Source: Mycobacterium sp. PO1
GTDB taxonomy: Bacteria > Actinomycetota > Actinomycetes > Mycobacteriales > Mycobacteriaceae
Direction: 5' to 3'
DNA length: 64,000 nt
Assembly (NCBI RefSeq): GCF_017312405.1
Contig: NZ_BLTG01000007.1
Span: forward strand, 62,001 to 126,000
Under the pieces are notes generated by a model that did not search any database, was not told the origin of the DNA, and was given only the letters and a program-made list of their open reading frames with translations. Both the position numbers and the translations under genes were made by a program. Positions 16,923 to 25,794 of the stretch are shown one piece after another. Numbering within the stretch: the stretch's first letter is position 1; every line of letters starts with the position of its first letter.

Positions 16923-18164
16923 TCAGGCGGTGCTCAGCGCCGGCGGACTGGCCGCGCTCGAATCGGGGTTGGCCAGAGGCAATCCCATGAATCGTCGGGC
17001 ATTGTCGCCCATGAAGTCGTAGGTGCGGCGGACGTCCATGCCCTCGGCGTACTTCCAGAAGCCGCGCGGCTCGGCCAGCCCCTCGGGGTGAGGGTAGTCC
17101 GAACCGAACATCACCTTGTCCCAGCCGACGGTGTTGACGACGTCGGAGACGCAGCCCTCCCAGAACGGGCTGACCCAGATGTTGCGGCGGAACACGTCGA
17201 GGGGGTGCTCGGGGAAATTCTGCGGCATCTTCTTGACCAGTTCATCGAAGTCGTTGAACAGCGGGAAGATCCAGCTGCTGCCGTTCTCGACGCTGGCGAT
17301 GCGCAGCTTCGGGAACCGCGTCAACGTGCCGTGACAGATCAGGCTGGTGATCATGTCGGCGATTTCACGGTGACCCAGGACCATCCAGCGGAACGCACTC
17401 ATCGCCATGAAGTTCTGGGTGTGCGGCGGTTCCCACCGGCCGACGTACTCGTCGAGCGGAGGGTAGCTGGCGTGCAGCACGATCGGCAGCCCGGCTGCCT
17501 CGACATCACGCCAGAACGGGTCGAATTCGGGCAGCGCTGGCGACCGCCAGCCGTGCAACCCGTTGACCGGACCGGGCTTGACCAGCGCCACCTTGGCGCC
17601 GTGAGCCAGGATGAACTCCAGCTCACGCTGCGCGGCGTCGACCTCGGACAGGTTCAGGATCGGGGTGGAGAACAGCCGGCCCCGGTAGTTGTAGGTCCAG
17701 TGTTCGGCCATCCACTGGTTGAGCGCATGGATGATCGCCAGCGTCAACTCCGGGTCGTCCGCCGACGAATGCTCGACGAGGCTGGCCAGCGTGGGGTAGC
17801 TGATGGCCTCGCGCACGCCTTGGCGGTCGAGCTCGGCGATGCGGTCGGCCGGGCCGCGCGTTGCCGGGGGCGCCTCGATCGCCTGACCCTGCATCTCCCG
17901 CAGGGTCAGGCCGTCGGAGTTCTCCCCGGCGAAGAACTTCTCGTGTGCGCCGGGTGCAGCCACCCGTTCGAACGTCGGGTTGGGGATGAAGTCCGACACC
18001 CGGTTGTTGATGACGATGCGCGTGTGCTTGCCGAACTGCGCGAACTGCACCGCCCGTGAATACCGTTGTGGCAGAAACTTGGTCAACGCCTCCGGGGTTT
18101 CATACATGTGCTGGTCGGCGTCGAAGATCGGCGCGTCGCGAAACTGTGCCGGCGTGGAGGACAT
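16923..18164 (-). CDS. Amidohydrolase family protein (metal-dependent, amidohydrolase_2)
   Basis: 413 residues. PIFDADQHMYETPEAL supplies the strand-1 D-x-H metal site. Further ligands are HASYPP (His after strand 5), SLICHGTLTRFPKLRIASVENGSSW and the terminal Asp in KVMFGSDYPHPEG. This is the layout of the decarboxylase/hydrolase branch (ACMSD-like) of the amidohydrolase superfamily. Mycobacteria hold many such genes, often tied to sterol or aromatic degradation. The substrate cannot be told. It sits between cobM and a TetR gene, all on the - strand, but with separate spacing. Confidence 0.8.
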   Translation of the reverse strand: MSSTPAQFRDAPIFDADQHMYETPEALTKFLPQRYSRAVQFAQFGKHTRIVINNRVSDFIPNPTFERVAAPGAHEKFFAGENSDGLTLREMQGQAIEAPPATRGPADRIAELDRQGVREAISYPTLASLVEHSSADDPELTLAIIHALNQWMAEHWTYNYRGRLFSTPILNLSEVDAAQRELEFILAHGAKVALVKPGPVNGLHGWRSPALPEFDPFWRDVEAAGLPIVLHASYPPLDEYVGRWEPPHTQNFMAMSAFRWMVLGHREIADMITSLICHGTLTRFPKLRIASVENGSSWIFPLFNDFDELVKKMPQNFPEHPLDVFRRNIWVSPFWEGCVSDVVNTVGWDKVMFGSDYPHPEGLAEPRGFWKYAEGMDVRRTYDFMGDNARRFMGLPLANPDSSAASPPALSTA

Positions 18165-18212
18165 GCGACTACTGTAATGCCAACAGTAAGGATTGCGCCA
18201 GAGCGGCTCGGC

Positions 18213-18791
18213 TCAGCCGCTCAGGCTCTTGTCGAGTGTGTCGAGCGCCTGCAGGAATGCCGCGCCGGGCGTCGGTGCGTCATCGGACACGGCCATGTAC
18301 ACCCCGATGATCGCGCCGGCGGTCACCTGCAACTGTTCGTCGGGTTCAGGGCGGTTCAGCCGCTGGGCGATCGCCTGAGTGAGCAGCCGGATGGCTTTGA
18401 CATGCTCGACCCACAATGCGCCCTTGGCCTCGGGCAGCGAGTACAGAAGTCGCTGGCGTGCGATCACGTAATCGAACTCGGGCCCGGCCATCGAGGTGAA
18501 CACCTCGGCGGCCGCATGCCGGTAGGCGGCGACGGTCGACAGCTCCGCCGGCGCGGCCAGGAACGCCTCGATGATCGGCGCCAGCAGGTCGTCGGAGAAC
18601 AGCACGGACTCCTTGGTGGGGAAGTAGCGGAAGAACGTCCGTGGCGAGACATCCGCAGCCTCCGCGATCTGGTCGACGGTGGTCTGCGCGTAACCGTTCG
18701 ACTCGAAGAGCCGGAAAGCTTCGCGCCGGACCGTCTCCCGGGTGCGGAGCTTCTTGCGTTCGCGCAGCCCAGGCTCGTCGCCGGTGTTCAC
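18213..18791 (-). CDS. TetR family transcriptional regulator
   Basis: 192 residues with an HTH at about 10-55 (RREAFRLFESNGYAQTTVDQ, ADVSPRTFFRYFPTKESVLF). The starting GTG at 18791 overlaps the stop of the diguanylate cyclase gene (GTGA), so it is translated from the same message as that signalling protein. A longer open frame upstream overlaps the cyclase and is not used. The C-terminal domain is of the usual TetR ligand type. The coupling suggests, but does not prove, a common signalling context. Confidence 0.82.
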   Translation of the reverse strand: MNTGDEPGLRERKKLRTRETVRREAFRLFESNGYAQTTVDQIAEAADVSPRTFFRYFPTKESVLFSDDLLAPIIEAFLAAPAELSTVAAYRHAAAEVFTSMAGPEFDYVIARQRLLYSLPEAKGALWVEHVKAIRLLTQAIAQRLNRPEPDEQLQVTAGAIIGVYMAVSDDAPTPGAAFLQALDTLDKSLSG

Positions 18792-20563
18792 GTGCCGGCG
18801 ACCTGGTTGCGGCCGAGGCTCTTCGCCAGGTACAGGGCTTTGTCGGCACGAGCCAGGGTGTCGGCCAGCGGCTCCGGACCGCGGTAGTCGGTGTAGCCGA
18901 TGGAACAGGTCTGGCCCGCGGGCACACAACCGCGGATCCGGTCGAGGATCTCGCGGGACTGGTCGACGGTGGTCTGCGGGAGGGCGATGAGAAATTCCTC
19001 TCCGCCCCATCGGGCGAAGACGTCGGTGTGACGCAGCGACGACACGGCCACCGTGGTGAACGCCTGCAGCAGAGCATCACCGGCCTCGTGCCCGTGACTG
19101 TCGTTGTAGAGCTTGAAGTTGTCGAGGTCGACGACGGCGATGATCAACAGCGCACCGGCGTGCTGAGCGTCGTCGAGGATGGCGCGCATCCGGTCGTCCC
19201 ACGCGCGCCTGTTCAGCACGCCCGTGAGTGGGTCGGTGTAGGCCGAATGCCTCAGCTCGTCATAAGTCTTGGCCAACGCCGTCATGTCGCGGAACTCGAA
19301 CTGCACGATGCGCAGACCGCCCTGGTCGACAGCACGGGCGTTGAGCTCGATCGTGATGATCTCGCCGTCCAGCCGCCGCAGCGTCCCCCGATGCGCTCGG
19401 AGCTCGAGCTTGCCGGCCAAGATGTCGGTGACCATGATCTGCGCCGCGCCGCGATCCCCGGAGGGGATGAATTGATCCATGGGTCGGGACAGGACCTCGC
19501 TCACGTTCGGGGACCCGAACAGCAGCGCGGCCTCGGTGTTGGCGAACACGATGACGCCGTCGGCGTCGACCATGGTGACGGCGATCGGTGATTGCTCGAT
19601 CAAGGCCCGCCAGTGGTGCTCAGCCTCGGCGTGCGCGGCCCTGGCGGCGGTCAACTCCGTGACGTCGGTGGACACCCCGCCCACCCCGAGGACCTCACCG
19701 GCTTCATCGATCAACGGGAACTTCGTCGATCGATAGGTGTGCACCGTCCCATCTGGATGGACGACCTCTTCGCTGAAGACCTGCGATTCCCGGGCGCCCA
19801 TGATGCGGGCGTCGTTGCGGCGATAGTCATCAGCGGTCTGCTGGTCGAAAAGGTCGTGGTCGGTCAGGCCCAGCAACGACGAATGCGCGGGTGCGATCTG
19901 CTCCAGCGCCCGGTTGCTCATCACGAAGCGCCCCTCGATGTCTTTGGCGTAGATCAGTACGTCGGTGTGCTCGAGGACCCCGTTGAGCATCCGCTGTTGC
20001 TCCCGCAGCGCGGCGTCGGCCACCAGTCGGGCGCGGGCCTCGGCGGCGAACCGGCGGGCCTGCCGCCGCAGCTCGAGCTGGCTGACGACCTGACGCGCCA
20101 GCGCCGCCAGATGACGGCGCTGCCGCTCGGTCAGCGACAGCGGCTCGGGTCCGAATACGCACAGCGTGCCCAGCACGGTGCCGTCGGCGAGCACGAGGGG
20201 AGCCCCGGCGTAGAACCGGACATGGGGCGCGCCCACGACCATCGGGTGATCGGCGAACCGGGGATCGACGCGCGCGTCGTACACCTCGACCACCGAGGCG
20301 TCGCTGGGCTTGATGCGTTCGCAGAACGACAGCTCGCGAGACGTCTCGGTCAGGTCGAAGCCGTGGCGCGACTTGAACCATTGCCGGTCGGTGTCGACGA
20401 GGCTCACCGCCGACGCGGGCGCTCCGCACAGATCCGCGGCCAGCGCCGTCAGATCGTCGAATGCCGGTTCCGGCGGCGTGTCGAGGATCGTGAAGGACTC
20501 GAGCGTCAGCAAGCGCTCCGTCTCGTCGGCGACGGAGCGGTCATCAGCGGCCTGGGTGCTCAA
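18788..20563 (-). CDS. GAF-PAS-PAS-GGDEF diguanylate cyclase
   Basis: 591 residues, cytosolic, no membrane segment. A GAF domain spans about 15-170 (CGAPASAVSLVDTDRQWFKS, GTLCVFGPEPLSLTERQ). The first PAS (about 190-315) has VLIYAKDIEGRFVMSNRALE; the second PAS (325-440) has SPIAVTMVDADGVIVFANTE. The C-terminal GGDEF domain has the catalytic motif as GGEEF in DVFARWGGEEFLIALPQ, so it should make c-di-GMP; no EAL domain is present. No RxxD inhibitory site is obvious. The likely start is TTG at 20563 with a GAAGAGG ribosome site upstream. TetR follows in the same message. Confidence 0.88.
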   Translation of the reverse strand: MSTQAADDRSVADETERLLTLESFTILDTPPEPAFDDLTALAADLCGAPASAVSLVDTDRQWFKSRHGFDLTETSRELSFCERIKPSDASVVEVYDARVDPRFADHPMVVGAPHVRFYAGAPLVLADGTVLGTLCVFGPEPLSLTERQRRHLAALARQVVSQLELRRQARRFAAEARARLVADAALREQQRMLNGVLEHTDVLIYAKDIEGRFVMSNRALEQIAPAHSSLLGLTDHDLFDQQTADDYRRNDARIMGARESQVFSEEVVHPDGTVHTYRSTKFPLIDEAGEVLGVGGVSTDVTELTAARAAHAEAEHHWRALIEQSPIAVTMVDADGVIVFANTEAALLFGSPNVSEVLSRPMDQFIPSGDRGAAQIMVTDILAGKLELRAHRGTLRRLDGEIITIELNARAVDQGGLRIVQFEFRDMTALAKTYDELRHSAYTDPLTGVLNRRAWDDRMRAILDDAQHAGALLIIAVVDLDNFKLYNDSHGHEAGDALLQAFTTVAVSSLRHTDVFARWGGEEFLIALPQTTVDQSREILDRIRGCVPAGQTCSIGYTDYRGPEPLADTLARADKALYLAKSLGRNQVAGT

Positions 20564-20743
20564 GCCGAGTGCCTCTTCGGGCGAGCAACGTTGAATTCCG
20601 ACAACCCCCGGCAGAAAATAGACTTACGCGCTGGTCAATGCTACACAGACCGGGTCCTCCATGACCCCGGCGCGCAGCAGTGGAGTGGTACCGCGGATCC
20701 GAGCGTGTTCTTCGCCGCAACCGACCCCGTGACGTCTCGCTAT

Positions 20744-20757
20744 CGACCTCGAGGTCG
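20744..20757. promoter_or_regulatory. Perfect 14-bp palindrome before a TetR gene
   Basis: CGACCTCGAGGTCG is a perfect palindrome ending three bases before the GTG start at 20760. It also contains the GAGG used as ribosome site. Its position between the divergent diguanylate cyclase and TetR genes makes it a candidate autoregulatory operator for the TetR protein. A second short palindrome, GACAGCTGTC, lies inside the gene at 20831-20840. Confidence 0.4.
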
Positions 20758-20759
20758 TA

Positions 20760-21497
20760 GTGGCTGACGTCGGAAACACCGTTCACTGCCCAGGCTCGGA
20801 CTGTGGCGGCGACCCGGGACGACTACAGTTGACAGCTGTCGAGACCAGACGGAAACCCAACGCCGAGCAGCGGCGGCGTCAACTGTGTGACGCCGCCATC
20901 GCCTTGCTGGCCGAAGAAGGTGGGCGCGGGCTGTCCCACCAGAAGGTGGACCGCCGCGCACAGGTACCCGACGGCACCACCTCGTTCTACTACCGCACCC
21001 GCTCAGCGTTGCTGCGCGGTGTCGCCGACCAGATCGTGTACTACGACATCGAATTCTTCACCGGCGCCTTCGCCGACGAGGCCGGCGCCGAAACCCTGTT
21101 GAGCATCCTCGCGGAGCAGATGTTGCTGCTGCGCGAGGAGCCGCATCTGGCGCGCACCCGTGCCCGGCTGGAGTTGACCATGCTGGCCCGACGCGACAGC
21201 GAGCTGGCGTCCGGCTTCCAGGATGTGTTCCAGAGCTACCGGGCGCTGGCCGAGCGGCTCGTCATCGGTCTGCAGTCCGGCGGGTCCCCGCCCGACCCGG
21301 AGCTGGTCGGCGAGCAGGCCGCCGTGCTGCTGACCTACCTGAGTGGGCTGGTGTTCGGCTTCGCCAACGGGGCGAGCGAACCGGCCACCCGCATCCACAT
21401 CGAGTGTCAGCTCAGGTCGGTGATCACCGGGGTGGCCGTCGAGTGGGGAAACGCTCACGCGCCGATCAGCGACTCCACCGGTGTACGGGCGAAGTAG
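20760..21497 (+). CDS. TetR family transcriptional regulator
   Basis: 245 residues as drawn from GTG 20760, preceded by GAGG six bases upstream. The HTH is at about residues 40-80 (LCDAAIALLAEEGGRGLSHQ, VPDGTTSFYYRTRSALLRGV). The 23 residues before LTAVETRRKPNAEQ are atypical, so TTG at 20829 is an alternative start. The ligand domain is full length. The 3' end overlaps the convergent permease gene by 43 bases. Confidence 0.8.
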   Translation: MADVGNTVHCPGSDCGGDPGRLQLTAVETRRKPNAEQRRRQLCDAAIALLAEEGGRGLSHQKVDRRAQVPDGTTSFYYRTRSALLRGVADQIVYYDIEFFTGAFADEAGAETLLSILAEQMLLLREEPHLARTRARLELTMLARRDSELASGFQDVFQSYRALAERLVIGLQSGGSPPDPELVGEQAAVLLTYLSGLVFGFANGASEPATRIHIECQLRSVITGVAVEWGNAHAPISDSTGVRAK

Positions 21498-22867
21498 ACG
21501 GCGAACCCGGCCGCGACGACCCACAGCAGCGGGCTGACGTCACGCGCGCGGCCCGTCGCCGTGCGCATCACGACCCAGGAGATGAACCCGACGCCGATGC
21601 CGTTGGCGATCGAGAAGCTGAACGGCATGACGGTGACGGTCAGCACCACCGGCAGCGCCACGGTGAACTCCGAGAGATCGATGTGGCGCAACTGCGCGGC
21701 CATCAGCACCCCGACGATCACCAGCGCCGCCGCCGCCACCTCGGTCGGGACGATCGACGCCAGCGGTGAGACGAACATCGCCGCCAGGAACAGCACGCCG
21801 GTCACCAGGTTGGCCAACCCGGTGCGGGCGCCCTCCTCTACGCCGGCACCGGACTCGATGAACACGGTGTTCGACGACGACGAGGTGGCGCCACCGACCA
21901 CCGCCCCGGCACCCTCGACGAGCAGCGCGGAGCGCAGCCGCGGGAACGTGCCCCGCTCGTCGGCCAGCCCGGCCTCCCGGGACAGGCCGGTCAGGGTGCC
22001 CATCGCGTCGAAGAAGTTGGTGAACACCAGCGTGAACACCAGCATCACCGCCGACAGCACCCCGATGCGCGCGAAACTGTCCATGCTGAACGCCCCGACC
22101 AGTGACAGGTCGGGCAGCGCGAACGGCGACCCGGACAGCGTGGGCACCGACAGGCTCCACCCACCGGGCTTCTCGGTGGCCGGCCCCAGATGCCAGATCG
22201 CCTCGATGACGGCCGCCAGCACCGTGCCGCTTACCAGCCCGATGAGGATGCCGCCGCGCACTCTCCGCGCGACCAGGACAGCGGTGAACAGCAGCGTTAC
22301 GACGAAGACCACCGTCGGGATCGTGCTGATGGAACCGAGCCCTTCGCTGCCGAGGCCGACCGGCGGCGACGGCAGCCCCGTCGAGCTGATGAAGCCGGCG
22401 TCGACGAGACCGATGAACAGGATGAACAGCCCGATGCCCGCGGTGATCGCCAGTTTGAGCTGCATCGGCACCGCGTCGAAGACCAAGCGCCGCAGACCCG
22501 TCACTGCCAGCAGCACGATGATCAGGCCGTTGATGACCACCAAGCCCATCGCTTCGGCCCACGTGACCGAGCCGACGACGGTGGTGGCCAGGAACGAGTT
22601 GATGCCCAGGCCGGCGGCGAACGCGAACGGCAACCGCGCGATGAGCCCGAACAGGATGGTCATCACACCCGCAGCCAGCGACGTCGTCGCCGACACCTGC
22701 GCGAAATCGAGTCGACTGCCGGTGACGTCGGCCGAGCCCGACAAGATGATCGGGTTCAGCACGATGATGTAGGCCATCGCGATGAACGTGACGACACCGC
22801 CGCGGACCTCGGTTCCGAGCGTGGATCCGCGCGCTGTGATCTCGAAGAAGCGATCCAGCGGTTTCAC
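21455..22867 (-). CDS. NCS2 family purine permease (AzgA-like)
   Basis: 470 residues, very hydrophobic, with about 12-14 membrane segments. The N-terminal GTEVRGGVVTFIAMAYIIVL and the following NPIILSG are characteristic of the AzgA/PbuG branch for adenine, guanine and hypoxanthine. FAFAAGLGINSFLATTVVG, TNFFDAMGTLTGLSREAGL and SSSSNTVFIESGAGVEEGAR are the conserved substrate-site stretches. GTG start at 22867. The transporter is complete, stands alone, and has a small secreted protein gene directly downstream of the acyl-CoA dehydrogenase and upstream of it on the same strand. Confidence 0.88.
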   Translation of the reverse strand: MKPLDRFFEITARGSTLGTEVRGGVVTFIAMAYIIVLNPIILSGSADVTGSRLDFAQVSATTSLAAGVMTILFGLIARLPFAFAAGLGINSFLATTVVGSVTWAEAMGLVVINGLIIVLLAVTGLRRLVFDAVPMQLKLAITAGIGLFILFIGLVDAGFISSTGLPSPPVGLGSEGLGSISTIPTVVFVVTLLFTAVLVARRVRGGILIGLVSGTVLAAVIEAIWHLGPATEKPGGWSLSVPTLSGSPFALPDLSLVGAFSMDSFARIGVLSAVMLVFTLVFTNFFDAMGTLTGLSREAGLADERGTFPRLRSALLVEGAGAVVGGATSSSSNTVFIESGAGVEEGARTGLANLVTGVLFLAAMFVSPLASIVPTEVAAAALVIVGVLMAAQLRHIDLSEFTVALPVVLTVTVMPFSFSIANGIGVGFISWVVMRTATGRARDVSPLLWVVAAGFAVYFARTPVESLIGA

Positions 22868-22876
22868 AGAGGCGGC

Positions 22877-23092
22877 CTAACCCCGCGGTGCGGGCGGTGG
22901 CGGGGGCACCGGCATGCACAGACCGGTGCTGGTGTCGAGGTATTTGCCCGGCACGCAGAACGGCGCGCAGCCGTAGATCACCCCGGTCTCACCGGGCGGG
23001 CACCCCGCGATCGACGTCGCCGGGGCGGCGTGAATCGCCAGCGGCACGGCGGCGGCCGCGACGGTGAGCGCAGTGGCTATCAGATAGCGCAT
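22877..23092 (-). CDS. Small secreted cysteine-containing protein
   Basis: 71 residues with a clear signal peptide ([20 protein letters not shown], then HAAPA). The mature part is short and has four cysteines in a spaced pattern (GCPPGETGVIYGCAPFC, then GLC), likely two disulfides, and ends in a Pro tract. ATG at 23092 is preferred, with an AGGAGAGG ribosome site at a suitable distance, over an upstream in-frame start. Similar tiny secreted proteins occur in mycobacteria; the function is unknown. Confidence 0.65.
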   Translation of the reverse strand: MRYLIATALTVAAAAVPLAIHAAPATSIAGCPPGETGVIYGCAPFCVPGKYLDTSTGLCMPVPPPPPAPRG

Positions 23093-23112
23093 GAGTTGTC
23101 CTCTCCTGCAGG

Positions 23113-24471
23113 TCATGTCGGAACGCCGGTGGCGACGCGGGGCGGGTTCTTCTCGGGCGGGCCGTCGAGCACGGAAGCCGCGATCCGGTCGCGGTGCTGC
23201 TCGGCACCGCCCAGCAGCACGGCGTCGGTGTAGGCACGCTTGTAGTAGAGGTGAGCCTGGTGCTCCCAGGTGAAGCCGATGCCGCCGTGCACCTGGATGG
23301 TGTCGGTGGCGATCCGGGTGAGTGCGTCCGAACAGGTGGCCGCGGCGATAACGACCGCGAGACCGGGATCGTCGCTGCCGTCGGTCAACGCCCAGATCGC
23401 ATGGTAGGCGGTCGACTTGGCGTGTTCGAGAGCGATGAGGTCGTCCGCCAGGCGATGCTTGACCGTCTGGAACGAGCCGATCGGCCTGCCGAACTGCAAG
23501 CGGCTCTTCGCGTACTGGACAGTGAGGTCCAGCAGATGCGCGGCCGCGCCGACCTGCTCGACCGCCAGTAACGCCGAACCGACATGCAGGGCGTGGCCGA
23601 TGACCCGCCCGGCCTCTTCGGGGCCGGCGACCAGTCGGGCGGGCGCGTCACGCAGCTCGACGTCGGCCTGCGGACGGGTGAGGTCCAGCGTGCTCCGCAC
23701 GGTGCGCCGCACTCCGGCGGTGTCGGCATCCACCGCGAACAGACCGAGACCGTCGGGGCCGTTGGCCGCGACGAGCAGGATGTCCGCAGCACCGGCGTCG
23801 ACGACACGCTCGACGGTGCCGGTCAGAGCCCACTCCTGGGGTGTGCGTGCGGCTTCGACCTGCACGGCCGCCGGATCGAACGCACCGGCGGTGTCGGTGA
23901 CGGCGAACGCCGCGGTGCGCGAGCCGTCCGTCAGCGGCTCCAGCAGCGCGGTGTTCTCCGGGCTCTCCGACGCTGCGACCAGCGCCGGGATGGCGAGGTA
24001 GACCGTCCCGAACAGCGGGCCACAGGCGAGCGCCGCCCCCAACTGCTCGACAGCGACGGCCTGGTCGATCAACGAGCCGCCGACGCCGCCCCGCGATTCC
24101 GGCACCGACAGTCCCAGCACGCCCAGCTCAGAACCCAGCCGCGCCCACACCTTCGCGTCGAACGGCGGATCGGATTCCATCTGAGCGCGGACGGCGCTCT
24201 CGTCGATGTGTTCGGCGCAGAACGCGGCGACGGCGTCGCGCAGCTGCCCCTGCTCCTCGCTGAACGCGTACTCGGCGCTGCTCATGCCCGCAAGCTCCTC
24301 AGCTGTGCTTTTGGGCTGATCCGCAAGCTCCTCAGCTGTGCCTTTGGGCTGATCCGCAAGCTCCTCAGCTGTCTTGTCGGGCTGATCCGCAAGCTCCTCA
24401 GCTGTCTTGTCGGGCTGATCCGCAAGCTCCTCAGCTGTCTTGTCGGGCTGATCCGCAAGCTCCTCAGCCAC
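23113..24471 (-). CDS. Acyl-CoA dehydrogenase with 11-residue repeat leader
   Basis: 452 residues from GTG 24471, which has a strong AAGGAGG ribosome site; 390 residues if ATG 24285 is used. The first 60 residues are tandem copies of AEELADQPDKT. The acyl-CoA dehydrogenase fold begins at SAEYAFSEEQGQLRDAVAAF. The C-terminal flavin domain has QFGRPIGSFQTVKHRLAD and DTIQVHGGIGFTWEHQAHLY. The usual catalytic Glu of the fold is not certain by eye; such subunits often pair with a second dehydrogenase as alpha2beta2 heterotetramers. It overlaps the other dehydrogenase gene by 8 bases, which supports a heteromeric enzyme. Confidence 0.85.
   Translation of the reverse strand: MAEELADQPDKTAEELADQPDKTAEELADQPDKTAEELADQPKGTAEELADQPKSTAEELAGMSSAEYAFSEEQGQLRDAVAAFCAEHIDESAVRAQMESDPPFDAKVWARLGSELGVLGLSVPESRGGVGGSLIDQAVAVEQLGAALACGPLFGTVYLAIPALVAASESPENTALLEPLTDGSRTAAFAVTDTAGAFDPAAVQVEAARTPQEWALTGTVERVVDAGAADILLVAANGPDGLGLFAVDADTAGVRRTVRSTLDLTRPQADVELRDAPARLVAGPEEAGRVIGHALHVGSALLAVEQVGAAAHLLDLTVQYAKSRLQFGRPIGSFQTVKHRLADDLIALEHAKSTAYHAIWALTDGSDDPGLAVVIAAATCSDALTRIATDTIQVHGGIGFTWEHQAHLYYKRAYTDAVLLGGAEQHRDRIAASVLDGPPEKNPPRVATGVPT
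24289..24468 (-). repeat. 33-bp tandem repeat array in coding sequence (minisatellite)
   Basis: Five full units and one partial unit of 33 bp, in frame, encode AEELADQPDKT (three times), AEELADQPKGT, AEELADQPKST and AEELAG. The first three DNA units are identical. Every unit carries GAGGAG, a Shine-Dalgarno-like string. In the last partial unit (24295-24300) it sits nine bases before ATG 24285, where the normal dehydrogenase fold would start. The copy number is likely to vary among strains. Confidence 0.9.
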
Positions 24472-25657
24472 GCGGCACCTCCTTCCACGGCATACCCGCG
24501 TCCGCCCGCAGGTCACCGGGCAGCCCCAGCACCCGCTCGGCGAGGATGTTGCGCATCACCTCGGACGTGCCTCCTTCGATGGTGTTGGCGCGGCTGCGCA
24601 GGAAGCGCTGCTGAATCGGGCCGCGCCAGTCCTCGGCGTCGGCGTCGCCGCTCGTCCCATAGCCGTCATAGAGGATGCCCTCGGGCCCGAGCAGATCCAT
24701 GCAGAACTCGTAGATGTGCTGGTTCAACTCGGCGCCGACCAGCTTGCCGACCGACCCCTCGGGGCCGGGGCCGCCGACGCTGGCCGACACCCGGGAACGC
24801 TCCGAGGTCAGCCGTTGCGCCTCGGCGCGCAGCCACAGACTGGTCAGCCGGTCCCGCAGCACGGGTGTCTGCAGGTCCGGCCGGGAGGCCCACAACGCGA
24901 CCGCGTCGCCGATCGTGCCGGCGCCGCGCCGGTTGCCGCTGCCGCCGAGCGCGCTGCGTTCGTTCATCAACGTCGTCATCGCCACCCGCCAGCCGTCCCC
25001 GACCCCGCCGAGGCGGAAGGTGTCGGGGATGCGGGCATCGGTGATGTAGACCTCGTTGAACTCGGCGTGGCCGGTCATCTGCCGCAACGGACGGGTCTGG
25101 ACACCGGGACCGTGCATGTCGAGCACGAAGTACGTCAGTCCCTTGTGCTTGGGGACGTCCGGGTTGGTGCGGGCCAACAGCAGACCCCAGCGGGCGCGGT
25201 GCGCCAGGCTGGTCCACACCTTCTGGCCGTTGACCACCCACTCGTCGCCGTCCTGGACAGCCGAGGTGGCCAGGCCGGCCAGATCCGAGCCGGCACCGGG
25301 TTCGGAGAACAGCTGGCACCAGATGTCCTCGGTGGTGGCCAGCGGCCGCAGCAACTGATGCCGCACGTCGTCGGTCTGGGCGTGCTCGCGCACCGTGGGC
25401 GCGGCCATGCCGTAACCCATCGGATTCAGCGACAGCGGCACCGGGCCGCCGGCATTCTGCAGGATGCGGTCCGCCACCACTTGGAGGCCGCGCGATACAC
25501 CCAGGCCGCCGAATCCGGCGGGAAAGTGCACCCACGACAGGCCGGCGTCGAAACAGGCGCCGAGAAACTCGGGGATCGAAACGGAACGGGGGTCGTGCTC
25601 GGCGACGACCCGCTCGGCGGCGTCGGCGACGAGATCAACGTCGGCTGCGGTGCCCAT
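24464..25657 (-). CDS. Acyl-CoA dehydrogenase
   Basis: 397 residues, the normal family length. The motifs EDIWCQLFSEPGAGSDLAG (flavin/substrate site) and GDEWVVNGQKVWTSLAHRA are diagnostic. The C-terminal segment EGGTSEVMRNILAERVLGLP is the standard end of the fold. It lies first in a two-gene operon with the repeat-bearing dehydrogenase, overlapping by 8 bases. Inference: the two form a heteromeric FadE-type enzyme, a pattern seen in mycobacterial sterol and fatty-acid degradation. The substrate is unknown. Confidence 0.9.
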   Translation of the reverse strand: MGTAADVDLVADAAERVVAEHDPRSVSIPEFLGACFDAGLSWVHFPAGFGGLGVSRGLQVVADRILQNAGGPVPLSLNPMGYGMAAPTVREHAQTDDVRHQLLRPLATTEDIWCQLFSEPGAGSDLAGLATSAVQDGDEWVVNGQKVWTSLAHRARWGLLLARTNPDVPKHKGLTYFVLDMHGPGVQTRPLRQMTGHAEFNEVYITDARIPDTFRLGGVGDGWRVAMTTLMNERSALGGSGNRRGAGTIGDAVALWASRPDLQTPVLRDRLTSLWLRAEAQRLTSERSRVSASVGGPGPEGSVGKLVGAELNQHIYEFCMDLLGPEGILYDGYGTSGDADAEDWRGPIQQRFLRSRANTIEGGTSEVMRNILAERVLGLPGDLRADAGMPWKEVPRG

Positions 25658-25794
25658 AGGAGCACCTTAGCCAGGTCGGAATGAAGTCGGCTGGGGTATC
25701 AGCCTGCGGTCAGCGCGAGGTGGTCCAGGTCGGCCCTGTGGCGACGCTGAAGCAGGAACCGGAGCCACCGAACATCGATTAACACAGCAGTCCT

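Noticed and set aside
24289..24468. Possible CRISPR array
   Set aside because: The repeats are contiguous 33-bp units in frame with a gene and without spacers, so this is a coding minisatellite.
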